From positions 310,001-374,000 of the forward strand of contig CAVTOZ010000001.1 of the NCBI GenBank assembly GCA_963736505.1: a DNA stretch of 64,000 bases. The letters run 5' to 3'. Source of the stretch: Solirubrobacter sp963736505 (GTDB lineage Bacteria; Actinomycetota; Thermoleophilia; Solirubrobacterales; Solirubrobacteraceae). The translations under genes and the position numbers were made by a program. Each line of letters begins with the position of its first letter. The first letter of the stretch is position 1. Below are positions 1-8,500 of this stretch, piece by piece. The notes under the pieces are model-generated. The model made no database searches. It worked only from the letters and a program-made list of their open reading frames with translations, and had not been told where the DNA came from.

Positions 1-123
1 GGCCCCGGCGGCGCCCTCAGCGGGTTCCAGCAGCACGGCGACGCCGACCGCTTCACGGCGGGCGGCGACTACTCGGCGGACGTGTTCGCACGACGCGACG
101 CGATCGCCGAGATGGGTCTCTAA
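1..123 (+). CDS. C-terminal end of an unidentified protein (5' truncated by window)
   Basis: Frame 1 is open from the first base to a TAA at 121-123 and encodes the last 40 residues of a protein, ending ARRDAIAEMGL. Codon use (almost all third positions G or C) matches real genes here. The piece is glycine- and aspartate-rich with no motif I can place. Its stop codon overlaps the stop of the convergent regulator gene on the other strand, a packing seen repeatedly in this window, which supports it being a true gene end. No function can be assigned from 40 residues. Confidence 0.45.
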   Translation, partial: GPGGALSGFQQHGDADRFTAGGDYSADVFARRDAIAEMGL

Positions 124-3100
124 GCGCCGCGGCGGGCACCGGCTTGCGGCCGGTGCCCCGCCGTCCGCACCTGGGCGGCCAGCAGCGGCATCCCGAGCGC
201 CTCGGCCTCGGCGCCCGCGAGCTCGAGCTGCTCGGCGGCGCCCGCGCCGCCGGCCAGCAGCCGCCCGTACTCGTAGCGCGTGCGGGCGAGCCAGGCGCGC
301 GCGCCCATCCGCTCGTTCATCGCGATCGCGGCCTCGAAGTGCCCGGCCGCGTCGTCGCGCCGGCCCGCGAGCGCGGCCAGCAGCGCGAGATGGCGCGCGA
401 CCGGCCCCATGCAGGCCGAGCCCCAGCCGAGCGCGACGTTGCGATCCGCGTGCGGCAGCAGCAGCGCGTACAGCGTCTCCGCGTGCCCGCGCGCCTCCGC
501 CGCCGCGGTCGCCTCCACCAGCAGGCCCGTCGCGCACAGCCACAACCCGTCGACGGGCACGACCGCGAAGCCGCCGGCGGACAGCTCGTCGAGCGCCGCG
601 CGGGCGGATTCGCGCCGGCCGATCAGCGCGTGCAGGCAGGCGAGCAGGCAGCGCCAGCCGGGGATCGAGTGGTAGCGGCTGGCGAACGCGATCGCGGTCT
701 CCTCGAGCGACTCCAGCCCGCCGCGCTCGCGCCGCAGGATGAAGCTCTGCAGCACGTGCGCCTGCTCGACGTTGGTGTCGCCGCCGATCCGCTCCGCCAG
801 CCGCAGCGCGTCGCGGCTCGCCGCCTCGGCCTCGTCGAACCGGCCCGCGACCAGCAGCCGCATCGCGCGGAACAGCGGGACGTACGGCAGCTCGGTCACG
901 CGCCCGCGCGCCTCGACGAGCTCCGCGAGCGCGTCGATCTCGGCGTCGGCCTCGGCGATCGCCCCGGTCTCCAGCAGGTCCATCATGCGCCAGCGATGGC
1001 CCTGCGCCGCCAGCCGGTCGTCGCCGCGCAGGTCGGCGAGGCGCAGCAGCTCGGCGGTGATCGCCAGGCGCTCGTCGCCGTTGTCGGGCCCCCACAGCGA
1101 CCAGTGCCGCGCCACGAGCGCGAGCCCGAGCCCCTTGAGGTCGTTGCCGGTGCGCGCGAGCGCCACCGCCTCGGTGCTGATCGCCGCCCGGCGCTCGCGC
1201 TGGCCGGCGAAGCTCAGCTCCATCGCGAGCCGCGCGAGCAGGCGCGTGCGCAGCGGCGCGTCGCCGTGGCCGACGGCCGCGAGCGCCTCCTCGAGCAGGG
1301 CGACGACCGTCGCGTCGACGACGCCGCTGAACATCTGCCGCGCGGCGCCGAAGCCGAGCGTGGCCTGCGCCAGCAGCGCCGGCGAGCCGAGCGCGCGGGC
1401 CGCGTCGGCCGCCTCCAGGAACGTCGCGTGCGCGCCCTCGAGCTCGCCCGCCTTGGTCTGGGCGTCGCCGCGCGCGAGCAGCAGCTCGGCGCGGCGCGGC
1501 AGGTCGTCGCCGGCGTGCGCGAGCGCGAGCCGGTACAGCCGCGCGGCCTCCTCGTAGGCGAGCACGCCGGCCGCGTGGCGGGCGGCGCGCTCGGCATAGC
1601 CGGCGGCGCGCCCGCCCTCGCGCGAAGGGGGCGCGAGCGCGAAGTGGTGCGCGAGCTCCGCGAGCTGGGCCTCGCGCTCGCTCGCGCCCGCCTCCTCCAG
1701 CGCCTCGCCGACGCGCAGGTGCAGCCGCGCGCGGCGGCTGAACGTGAGGCCTTCGTAGAGCGTCTGGCGGATCAGCGCGTGCGTGAAGCTGATGCGCCCG
1801 TAGACGCCGGGCATCTCGGCGATCAGCTGCGTGCGCACCCCCTCGTCGACGACGTCGTCGAGCTCGTCGCCGCGCGCGGGGCCGACCGCCTCGAGCGTGT
1901 CGAGGTCGAACTCGCGGCCGATCACGGCGGCGTGCCCGAGCACCCGGTGCGTCTGCTCGCTGAGCGCGTCCAGCCGCCGGCCGATCACCTCGCGGACGCC
2001 CTCCGGCAGCCCTTCGTCGCCGCCGCCGCGCGCTTCGATGTGGCGCGCCATCTCTTCCAGGAAGAACGGGTTGCCGCGCGTCTCCTCCCACAGGCCCGGC
2101 GTGCCGGTCACGCCGAGGCTCTCGACGAGCGCGGCGGCGTCGTCGGCGTCGAGCCCCTGCAGCCGGATCTGCTCGAGGAAGTGCTCGCGCCGCAGGTGCA
2201 CGAGCGCGTCGACGAGCTCGCGCGGGCGCTCGGTGTCGCGGTAGGTGGCGAGCACCAGCAGCGGCGCGTCCTCGGCCGAGCGGGCGAGCTGGCGCAGGAG
2301 CATCAGCGTCGGGCGGTCGGCCCAGTGCAGGTCGTCGAGCACGAGCACGACGGGCTGGGAGCGCGCGATGTCGATGATCGCCTGCGCGACGGCCTCGAAC
2401 AGGCGGTAGCGCGCCGTGTCCTCGTCGCCGGCGGGCGCCGGGCGGTCGCCGCCGCCGAGCTCGGGGATCACGCGCGCCAGCTCGCGCCCGTGCAGCTGCG
2501 ACCACGCGCGCAGGCGGTCCTCGGGCATGCGCGCGGCGGCGTGGCGCAGCGCCTCCAGGAACGGCTGGTAGGGCACCAGGCTCTCGGGGTCGCAGCGGCC
2601 GTAGAGCACGAGCGCGCCGGCCGCCTCGCAGCGCGCCATCGCCTGGATCGCCAGCCGCGTCTTGCCGATGCCCGGCTCGCCCTCGACCAGCACGACCTGC
2701 CCGCCGCCCGCGGCGGCGCGGGAGTACACGCTCCACAGCCGCTCGAGCTCCTGCCGGCGGCCGACGAAGGCGGAGTTGCTGCGCGTCGCGAAGAACGGCC
2801 GCTCGGCGACCGGCGCCGCCTCGGCCGGCTCCGGCCCGTCGTTGCGCAGCAGCCGCTCGAGCTCCGCCTGCGCGCGCGGGCCGGGCGCGACGCCGAGCTC
2901 CTCGCGCAGCACGCCGCGCAGCTGGTCGTAGACGCGCAGCGCCTCGGCGACGTTGCCCTCCGCCTCGCGCACGCGCATCAGCAGCACGTAGCCGCTCTCG
3001 CGGAACGGGGCGCGCTCGACCAGCTCGGCGGCGCTGCGCGCGGCCGTCGCGAGCCGCGCCCCGCCGCATGCGAGCCCGGCGTGCACGATCAGCTCGCGCG

Positions 3101-3584
3101 CCTCCAGCGCCATCGTCTCCAGCCGCCGCCGCGGCTCGTCGAGCCAGTCCGCATCCAGACCTCCGAGCAGCCCGCGGTCGGCCGTGGCGACGACGCGCCC
3201 GGCCGCCAGCGCGGCGGCCTCCCAGGCGTGGTCCGCGCGGGCGGCGGCGGCCTGCTGGAGCGTCGCCTCGGCGGCCTCGAAGTCGATCGCGACCTCGGCG
3301 GAGAGCCGCAGGCCGCCTGCGCCGGTCGTCTCGAGCCGGCCCGGCCCGAGCGCGCGGCGCACCTTCGAGAGCACCACGCTCAGCGCCTGGCCGTGCTCGC
3401 GCGGGTCCTCCTCGCCCCAGATCGCCGCCACCAGCGCGTCGCGGCTGACGGGCTTGGCGCGATGGAGCGCGAGATAGGCGACCGCGAGCCGGCCCTGGCG
3501 GCCGGGCAGCTCCGCCGTGCGGACCTCGTCGTCCGCGGCGACCACGAGGTCGCCGCAGAGATCGATCCTCGCCGGTTCTCCCAC
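120..3584 (-). CDS. BTAD/AAA transcriptional regulator (SARP-like, large)
   Basis: 1154 residues. N-terminal OmpR-type winged helix (about 5-95, with GRQGRLAVAYLAL and VLSKVRRALG), then a bacterial transcriptional activator domain of TPR-like helices (about 98-245), then an AAA/NACHT-type ATPase starting at FVGRRQELERLW near 275, with Walker A GEPGIGKTRLA near 300 and Walker B VLVLDDLHWAD, followed by about 550 residues of TPR-like helices. This is the AfsR/DnrI-related large regulator architecture, in which ATP binding and an unknown ligand usually gate DNA binding. No separate C-terminal HTH is present, so the N-terminal winged helix is the DNA-binding part. It is monocistronic, with a stop overlapping the gene to its left. 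Target genes cannot be read from the sequence. A paralogue of the same architecture lies at 11132-14434. Confidence 0.9.
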   Translation of the reverse strand: MGEPARIDLCGDLVVAADDEVRTAELPGRQGRLAVAYLALHRAKPVSRDALVAAIWGEEDPREHGQALSVVLSKVRRALGPGRLETTGAGGLRLSAEVAIDFEAAEATLQQAAAARADHAWEAAALAAGRVVATADRGLLGGLDADWLDEPRRRLETMALEARELIVHAGLACGGARLATAARSAAELVERAPFRESGYVLLMRVREAEGNVAEALRVYDQLRGVLREELGVAPGPRAQAELERLLRNDGPEPAEAAPVAERPFFATRSNSAFVGRRQELERLWSVYSRAAAGGGQVVLVEGEPGIGKTRLAIQAMARCEAAGALVLYGRCDPESLVPYQPFLEALRHAAARMPEDRLRAWSQLHGRELARVIPELGGGDRPAPAGDEDTARYRLFEAVAQAIIDIARSQPVVLVLDDLHWADRPTLMLLRQLARSAEDAPLLVLATYRDTERPRELVDALVHLRREHFLEQIRLQGLDADDAAALVESLGVTGTPGLWEETRGNPFFLEEMARHIEARGGGDEGLPEGVREVIGRRLDALSEQTHRVLGHAAVIGREFDLDTLEAVGPARGDELDDVVDEGVRTQLIAEMPGVYGRISFTHALIRQTLYEGLTFSRRARLHLRVGEALEEAGASEREAQLAELAHHFALAPPSREGGRAAGYAERAARHAAGVLAYEEAARLYRLALAHAGDDLPRRAELLLARGDAQTKAGELEGAHATFLEAADAARALGSPALLAQATLGFGAARQMFSGVVDATVVALLEEALAAVGHGDAPLRTRLLARLAMELSFAGQRERRAAISTEAVALARTGNDLKGLGLALVARHWSLWGPDNGDERLAITAELLRLADLRGDDRLAAQGHRWRMMDLLETGAIAEADAEIDALAELVEARGRVTELPYVPLFRAMRLLVAGRFDEAEAASRDALRLAERIGGDTNVEQAHVLQSFILRRERGGLESLEETAIAFASRYHSIPGWRCLLACLHALIGRRESARAALDELSAGGFAVVPVDGLWLCATGLLVEATAAAEARGHAETLYALLLPHADRNVALGWGSACMGPVARHLALLAALAGRRDDAAGHFEAAIAMNERMGARAWLARTRYEYGRLLAGGAGAAEQLELAGAEAEALGMPLLAAQVRTAGHRPQAGARRGA

Positions 3585-3656
3585 GTACCCTTCTCGTTCG
3601 TCCCGGGGCGCTGCGGCAACGCTAACCGGTCCGAAGGGTGTGCTGCAAGGGCCGCC

Positions 3657-4010
3657 TCAGGCGGCGAGCTTGGCGAGCGCGGCGCCGGTGAGCTCGGACT
3701 TCGGGATGAAGCCGCGGGCGCCGCAGCCCTTGACGAGCGGCTGGCACTCGGTCGCGTCGCGCGTGGAGGTCAGCACGACGGCGCGCGAAGGATCGTCGCG
3801 GGTCATCCGGCTGGAGACCTCGATCCCGTCGACGTCGGGCAGCCCGATGTCGAGCAGGACGACGTTCGGGTGCAGGCGGGCGACGGCCTCGAGGGCCTCG
3901 CACCCGGTCGCGCTCTCGCCGGCGACGTCGTAGCCCTCGGCCTCCAGGAGCGTGCGAGCCGCGCGGCGGAAGCCCGCGTGGTCGTCGACGATGAGGACGG
4001 TCGTTGGCAT
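3657..4010 (-). CDS. Single-domain response regulator (receiver only)
   Basis: 117 residues covering one CheY-like receiver domain and nothing else: acidic pair DD at residues 9-10, phosphoacceptor Asp in LLDIGLPDVDG near residue 53, switch Thr/Ser in VVLTST and conserved Lys in FIPKSE. There is no output domain. I chose the ATG at 4010 because the receiver fold starts immediately (MPTTVLIVDDH); upstream in-frame codons add a non-homologous basic stretch. Such stand-alone receivers relay phosphate or bind partner proteins. It lies next to a BTAD regulator on the same strand (72 nt), but no kinase is nearby. The only histidine kinase in the window is about 50 kb away and a link between them is not supported. 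Confidence 0.85.
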   Translation of the reverse strand: MPTTVLIVDDHAGFRRAARTLLEAEGYDVAGESATGCEALEAVARLHPNVVLLDIGLPDVDGIEVSSRMTRDDPSRAVVLTSTRDATECQPLVKGCGARGFIPKSELTGAALAKLAA

Positions 4011-4185
4011 GCCTACAAGGTGCCCGACTTCAGGCCACATGAAAACCGGAGGCACCACCCGTCGCGTAGGTGGAAAACCACCTCGGGGGTGCGGGTTGCC
4101 CACCGCAAGACACCGGGCAGCCCGCCGTAACGTCTCGGGCTGGTCCCCGTACCGCCGGCGCGATCGGCGTGGGACGGTTCCTCCC

Positions 4186-4314
4186 ATGCCCGAACACGTC
4201 ATGAACTACATCGAGAGCGAGCTCCCCGCGGAGCTCACGCTCGCGGCGTGGCGCCGGTCGCGTGCGGAGCGCAAGCCGCCCCGCCGCCGCTTCCGTCCCG
4301 CGTTCGCCTTCTAG
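4186..4314 (+). CDS. Small basic hypothetical protein (42 aa)
   Basis: Encodes 42 residues beginning MPEHVMNYIESELPAELTL and ending in an Arg/Pro/Phe-rich tail (RRRFRPAFAF). The first half is an acidic amphipathic stretch and the second half is strongly basic. Its TAG stop overlaps the stop of the convergent aminotransferase gene by 4 nt, the same tight convergent packing as real gene pairs here. I do not recognise the family. No good Shine-Dalgarno is visible, so it could be spurious; the acid-then-basic composition and the clean fit in the gap favour a real small gene. Confidence 0.45.
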   Translation: MPEHVMNYIESELPAELTLAAWRRSRAERKPPRRRFRPAFAF

Positions 4315-5207
4315 ACCGTCTCGACCGCCGCGTACAGCTCGACGCGGTGGTCGGCGCGGCGCGTCCGCTCGCGGTACGCCTCCTGCAACCGCCCCACGAG
4401 CGGGTGCATCGGCTCCACCAGCGCGCGCCCGTCGAGCGAGCCCACCGGCACGAGCCCGGCGCCGGAGCCGCACACGAACGCCCCGTCGGCGCAGTAGAAG
4501 TCCATCGGGAACAGCTCGGTCTCCTCGGCCGGGATCTCCAGCTCGCGCGCGATCTCCAGCACCGTCCGGCGCGTGATGCCCGGCAGCGCCGCCCGCGTCG
4601 TCGGCGTCAACAGGGCGCCGTCGCGGATCAGGAAGATGTTGGCGCCCGTCGACTCGGCGACCGCGCCGCCGATGTCGAGCATCAGCGCGTCGTCCATCCC
4701 GCACGCGATCGCCTGCTGCTTGGCCATGATCCCGTCGAGGTAGTTGAGCGACTTCACGTGCGCGCCGAGCGAGCGCGGCGCCTTGCGCGCGATCGCGCTC
4801 GTCATCAGCCGGATCGGGTCCGCGCCGAGGAACGGCGGGAACGGGTAGGCGGAGACGATCAGCGACGGCGTCGGGCAGCTGCGCGGGTCGATCCCCGGGC
4901 CGCCCGGGCCGCGCGTGACGATCGGGCGGATGTGGGCGTCGTGCAGGCCGCTGCGCCGCACGACCTCCTTGATCACGGCGAGCAGGCCGTCGGCGGCGGG
5001 CGCCTCCAGCCCGATCGTGCGGGCCGAGCGCGTGAGCCGGGCAAGATGATCGCGCGGGCGGAACAGGCCGCCGTCGAACAGGCGCATGCCCTCGAAGACG
5101 CCGTCGCCGTACATGAACCCGTGGTCGAAGATCGAGACGGAGGCGGCGCCGCCGGAGACGTACTCGCCGTTGACGTAGGCCGTCAGGCCGGAAGGATCGA
5201 ACCCCAT
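4311..5207 (-). CDS. PLP-dependent class IV aminotransferase (branched-chain or D-amino acid type)
   Basis: 298 residues, the usual length for fold-type IV aminotransferases. N-terminal VNGEYVSGGAASVSIFDHG and the YGDGVFEGMRL motif are typical of IlvE/DAAT/PabC. The PLP-binding lysine is expected in HVKSLNYL near residue 144; the following ESTGANIFLI matches the class IV signature that contacts the cofactor phosphate. The enzyme would transfer an amino group between a branched-chain (or D-) amino acid and 2-oxoglutarate in the cytosol. The motif set does not separate IlvE from D-amino acid transaminase or aminodeoxychorismate lyase, so I give no symbol. Starts 9 nt upstream of the propeller gene's stop and probably forms a loose unit with it (same strand, 5217-6326 is upstream). 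Confidence 0.85.
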   Translation of the reverse strand: MGFDPSGLTAYVNGEYVSGGAASVSIFDHGFMYGDGVFEGMRLFDGGLFRPRDHLARLTRSARTIGLEAPAADGLLAVIKEVVRRSGLHDAHIRPIVTRGPGGPGIDPRSCPTPSLIVSAYPFPPFLGADPIRLMTSAIARKAPRSLGAHVKSLNYLDGIMAKQQAIACGMDDALMLDIGGAVAESTGANIFLIRDGALLTPTTRAALPGITRRTVLEIARELEIPAEETELFPMDFYCADGAFVCGSGAGLVPVGSLDGRALVEPMHPLVGRLQEAYRERTRRADHRVELYAAVETV

Positions 5208-5216
5208 GCCCGGACC

Positions 5217-6326
5217 TTAGGGGTAGAACCTCCCGATCGCGAACGGGGGCCGGAACTGGTCGCTCGTGAGCGCCGAGTTCAGCAGCGCGGAGCGGTACTC
5301 CTGGTCGCTGGCGGTCACCAGCGGGCTCGGGAGGCCCGGCAGCAGCGGCGGCAGGAACGCGGTCGAGACCGTGAAGTCGAACAGCCGGTCGTTGCGCGAG
5401 AGCACCTCGCGGCGGCCGTTGCGCACGTCGACCTTGATCAGCTGCAGCCGGAACGGGTCGCCGCCGTACAGCCACGGGTCGCGCGGATCGAAGCGGTCGA
5501 ACTGGATCCCCTTCAGGCTCTCGAGCGAGAACGCGCGCGGGACGACGGTCTGGATCGCCGCGACGCGGTCCTCGGCCGGGCGCGAGCCGTCCTCGAGCAC
5601 CGCGATCGGCAGCTTCATCACGCCGCCCTGGCACGTCGAGCTGATGTACAGGTCGCCGCCGCGCACCGCCAGCGAGCCGGCGCCGGGCGCGAAGTCGCCG
5701 GCCGGCACGAACGGGATCCCGCCGACGCTGTAGGTGCCCGCCGGGAACAGGCAGCCGCCGAGCTTGTCCAGCGGCGCGGCGCCTGACGGCACCATCCCGG
5801 GCCGGATCGCGCCGTCGCGGCCGATCAGCCACAGCCCGCCGATCACCGACTCCGACACCACGTACTGGCCGTCCGGCAGCACCTCGACGTCCTCGCCGAA
5901 CAGCAGCGGCAGGCCGCTGAAGTCGGTCGTGCGCGTGACGGCGGCGCGGAAGCCGCCGCGATCTGCGCGGTACGCGTAGTCGTAGACCTTCGGCGGGCCC
6001 TGCGGCGGGAAGCCGGCGTCGTCGAGCACGACCAGGTGCCCGGGCGACGGCACGCGCAGCGTGAACGGCAGCCGGAAGCCGCCGGGCGGCGGCGGGAGCG
6101 TCGCGACCTCGCGCCCGCTGAAGCGGTCGAGCACGACCACGCGCGGGCCGGCGACAGACGGGCCGATGCCCGGCTCAGTGGTGAAGACGAAGCGCTGGTC
6201 GCCGGCGATCCCGTGCGTCAGCGACGGCCGCAGGGCCAGGACCGAGGCGTTGGAATGAGCGGACGCGACCGGGCTCGCGACGAGCAGTGCGACAGCGGCG
6301 AGCAGCGGTCCGGCGAGCTTGGACAT
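5217..6326 (-). CDS. Secreted ScyD/ScyE-like beta-propeller protein
   Basis: 369 residues with a clear signal peptide (LAGPLLAAVALLVASPVASAHS) followed by repeated propeller-like strands: RVVVLDRFSGREVATL, GHLVVLDDAG, GLWLIGRDGAI, GSLAVRGGDLYIS. The pattern is that of the ScyD/ScyE or SMP-30-like six-bladed propellers of secreted bacterial proteins, whose substrates are usually unknown. I use the ATG at 6326 rather than an in-frame start 75 nt upstream because a GGGAGG lies 6-7 nt before it and the signal peptide follows directly. Function is not assignable beyond an extracytoplasmic propeller; catalytic residues are not identifiable. Confidence 0.7.
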   Translation of the reverse strand: MSKLAGPLLAAVALLVASPVASAHSNASVLALRPSLTHGIAGDQRFVFTTEPGIGPSVAGPRVVVLDRFSGREVATLPPPPGGFRLPFTLRVPSPGHLVVLDDAGFPPQGPPKVYDYAYRADRGGFRAAVTRTTDFSGLPLLFGEDVEVLPDGQYVVSESVIGGLWLIGRDGAIRPGMVPSGAAPLDKLGGCLFPAGTYSVGGIPFVPAGDFAPGAGSLAVRGGDLYISSTCQGGVMKLPIAVLEDGSRPAEDRVAAIQTVVPRAFSLESLKGIQFDRFDPRDPWLYGGDPFRLQLIKVDVRNGRREVLSRNDRLFDFTVSTAFLPPLLPGLPSPLVTASDQEYRSALLNSALTSDQFRPPFAIGRFYP

Positions 6327-6574
6327 CGTGCGACCTCCCGAGGGGTTGACCACCCCCATCGTCGCGTGAGTTCCGCCGCGCGCAATCCGCCACTCGTCCA
6401 CCGCCTACAGGGCGGCGTCAGCGTGAGAACGCCCCGGTTTCGCGTGGTTGGGAACTTGCAAGCAAGCCGCGTGGCGACTTGCCGCATTGCGCGGATTTGT
6501 GGTATTGAAACCACTGCGCTCGGGCCTGGTCGTCCGTATAGGTTGCTGCGCGACATCTCATAGTCGGGGGGGAC

Positions 6575-7720
6575 ATGAAGCGCGGAGCAGCGATGGCGGT
6601 AACGATGGCGGTGGCGGGATCTCTCTTCGGGGTCGCACAGGCGCGCGCGGACCAGATCCCGGGGGGATGTCGGGCGAGCAGCCTCACGCTCTCGGTATCG
6701 CGCGATGTGGACACCGTGCGCAACGGCGATGTCGTCACGTACACGATCAGGGCCTCCAACAACGAGGCGGGCTCGTGCAACGTCACAGGCGCGACGTTCC
6801 AGATGGTCATGCCCGCCGGCAACGGGACGCCGACGGGCCAGACCGTCACGATCGGCCCGACGATCGACGTCCCGGCCGGCACGACCAGCAAGGTGATCGG
6901 GAGCGCGACCTACACGGTGGCGCTGAACCCAGGCGTCATCACCGCCACCGCCCGGGCAAGCGTGGCGGGTACGGCGCATGACCAGGCGGTCCGCGTCGAC
7001 CCGACGAGCGACTCGAAGGACATCAGCATCGGGGCGGTCCAGGCCGCGATGACGATGACCAAGACGGCCTCGCCGACGTCCGGCCAGGCGCCGCTGACCG
7101 CGACCTACACGTACACGGTCACGAACATCAGCACCACGCCGGAGTCGATCGCCAACGTGACGGTGAGCGACAACCTCTGCAGCCCGGTGACGTTCGTCGC
7201 CGGCGACGCCAACGGCAACTCGCAACTCGACGTCGGCGAGACGTTCACGTTCACCTGCGCGAGCACCTACCGGGGCCCGGGGACGTTCGTCAACACCGCG
7301 ACGTCGTGCGGGAAGGACACGACCGATAACCGCGACGTGTGCGCCGGTCCGGTGCAGGCGACGGTCGTCGTGACCTCGCCGCCGGTGGTCGTCAACGCAT
7401 CGCAGCCCGTGAAGTCCGCCTCGGAGAAGTGCATCGCGGTCCCGAAGACGCTCTCGCTGCGCGCCAAGGAGCTGACCACGGTCAAGGTCACGGTCAACGC
7501 CGGCGACGGGGCCCTCAAGGGCGCCGAGGTGAAGATCAGCGGCCCGGGCTTCTCGAAGACCGCCAAGACGGACGCCAAGGGCGTCGCGACGTTCAAGGTG
7601 CGCCCGAGCAAGAAGGGCACGCTGGTGGTCAAGTCCGACCGCTGCCTGCAGGCCGAGCGCTCGAGCGTCAAGGCGGCCAGGCAGACGCAGTCCCGGCAGG
7701 TGCCGCGCGTCACGGGCTGA
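6575..7720 (+). CDS. Secreted DUF11-type repeat protein
   Basis: 381 residues: signal peptide (AMAVTMAVAGSLFGVAQARA), then two DUF11-like immunoglobulin-fold modules (about 35-150 and 155-265) with the family's hallmark strands VVTYTIRASNN, TYTYTVTNIST and ATSCGKDT, then a C-terminal beta module (about 290-365) like a Big_1/carboxypeptidase-regulatory domain (VTVNAGDGALKGAEVKISG). Paired cysteines suggest disulfides outside the cell. There is no LPxTG, no final membrane helix and no lipobox, so it is probably released or held by the wall non-covalently. Start has GGGGGG 5 nt upstream. The 248-nt upstream gap is unusually AT-rich for this genome and probably holds the promoter. Stops 4 nt before the L,D-transpeptidase gene, so the two are likely co-transcribed. 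Confidence 0.75.
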   Translation: MKRGAAMAVTMAVAGSLFGVAQARADQIPGGCRASSLTLSVSRDVDTVRNGDVVTYTIRASNNEAGSCNVTGATFQMVMPAGNGTPTGQTVTIGPTIDVPAGTTSKVIGSATYTVALNPGVITATARASVAGTAHDQAVRVDPTSDSKDISIGAVQAAMTMTKTASPTSGQAPLTATYTYTVTNISTTPESIANVTVSDNLCSPVTFVAGDANGNSQLDVGETFTFTCASTYRGPGTFVNTATSCGKDTTDNRDVCAGPVQATVVVTSPPVVVNASQPVKSASEKCIAVPKTLSLRAKELTTVKVTVNAGDGALKGAEVKISGPGFSKTAKTDAKGVATFKVRPSKKGTLVVKSDRCLQAERSSVKAARQTQSRQVPRVTG

Positions 7721-7724
7721 CCGG

Positions 7725-8438
7725 ATGCGCAAGCTGTTCGTCGTACCGGTGGCGGCCGCGATCTTCGCGGCCGTCGCCGCTCCCGCCCATGCCGCGGTCA
7801 CCGAGCACCTGTTCAAGCCGGGCAGGGAGTCGTTCTACGCGTTCGTGAACCGGCCGACGGCCGCGCGCTCGCAGCCCAAGACGTCGGCGCATACGGTCGC
7901 GCGGCTGAAGCTGCGCACGCCGGACAAGACCGACGAGCTCGTGCTGGTGCTCGCGCGCACGACCGACGCCAAGGGCCGCGGCTGGCTGCGGGTCCGGCTC
8001 CCGATCCGGCCGAACGGCTCGACCGGCTGGGTCCCTGAGGAGGACCTCGGCTCGCTGCAGCCGCTCGACACCTGGCTCAAGATCAACCAGACGGCGCTGA
8101 CGGCGACGCTGATCAAGGCCGGCAAGGTCGTCTTCCGCGCGCGCATCGGCGTCGGCCAGCCGCAGTGGAAGACGCCGAAGGGCGACTTCTACATCCGCTC
8201 GAAGCTGACCGGCTACGGCTCCGCCGGCTCGTTCTACGGGCCGGTCGCGTTCGGGACGAGCGCGACGTCGGACACGTTGACCGACTGGCCGGGCGGCGGT
8301 TACGTCGGCGTCCACGGCACCAACGAGCCGGGCCTGATCCCCGGCCGCATCTCGCACGGCTGCGTGCGGCTGAAGAACCCCGACATCCTCAGGCTCGCGC
8401 GGCTGATGCCGGTCGGTACCCCCGTCAGCATCCGCTGA
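7725..8438 (+). CDS. L,D-transpeptidase (YkuD domain), secreted
   Basis: 237 residues. Signal peptide (FVVPVAAAIFAAVAAPAHA), an SH3-like stretch (about 30-105, GWVPEEDLG), then a YkuD catalytic domain with the signature HGTNEPGLIPGRISHGCVRL; the Cys in SHGCVR is the nucleophile. L,D-transpeptidases form 3-3 peptidoglycan cross-links or attach proteins to the wall, acting outside the membrane. Four nt downstream of the DUF11 protein gene, so wall attachment or wall-associated roles for that neighbour are possible but unproven. Full length for the short YkuD class. Confidence 0.92.
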   Translation: MRKLFVVPVAAAIFAAVAAPAHAAVTEHLFKPGRESFYAFVNRPTAARSQPKTSAHTVARLKLRTPDKTDELVLVLARTTDAKGRGWLRVRLPIRPNGSTGWVPEEDLGSLQPLDTWLKINQTALTATLIKAGKVVFRARIGVGQPQWKTPKGDFYIRSKLTGYGSAGSFYGPVAFGTSATSDTLTDWPGGGYVGVHGTNEPGLIPGRISHGCVRLKNPDILRLARLMPVGTPVSIR

Positions 8439-8500
8439 ACGCGGGCTGGACGAGCATACGAGCAAGTTTCTCCGCCCCCGGGCGATATCCGGGGGTGGAG

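Noticed and set aside
3657..4010. The receiver as the missing partner of the kinase at 54355
   Set aside because: They are about 50 kb apart, and the receiver has no output domain while HisKA_3 kinases normally use NarL-type regulators.
144..4130. Long open frames antisense to the BTAD gene (also 11630-14515, 30916-35511 and others)
   Set aside because: Arg/Ala/Pro-rich translations without motifs, produced by the G/C third-position bias of the real gene on the other strand or frame.
6327..6574. A structured RNA in the AT-rich 248-nt gap before the DUF11 gene
   Set aside because: I found only short, unconvincing stems; I can support a promoter region but not a riboswitch.
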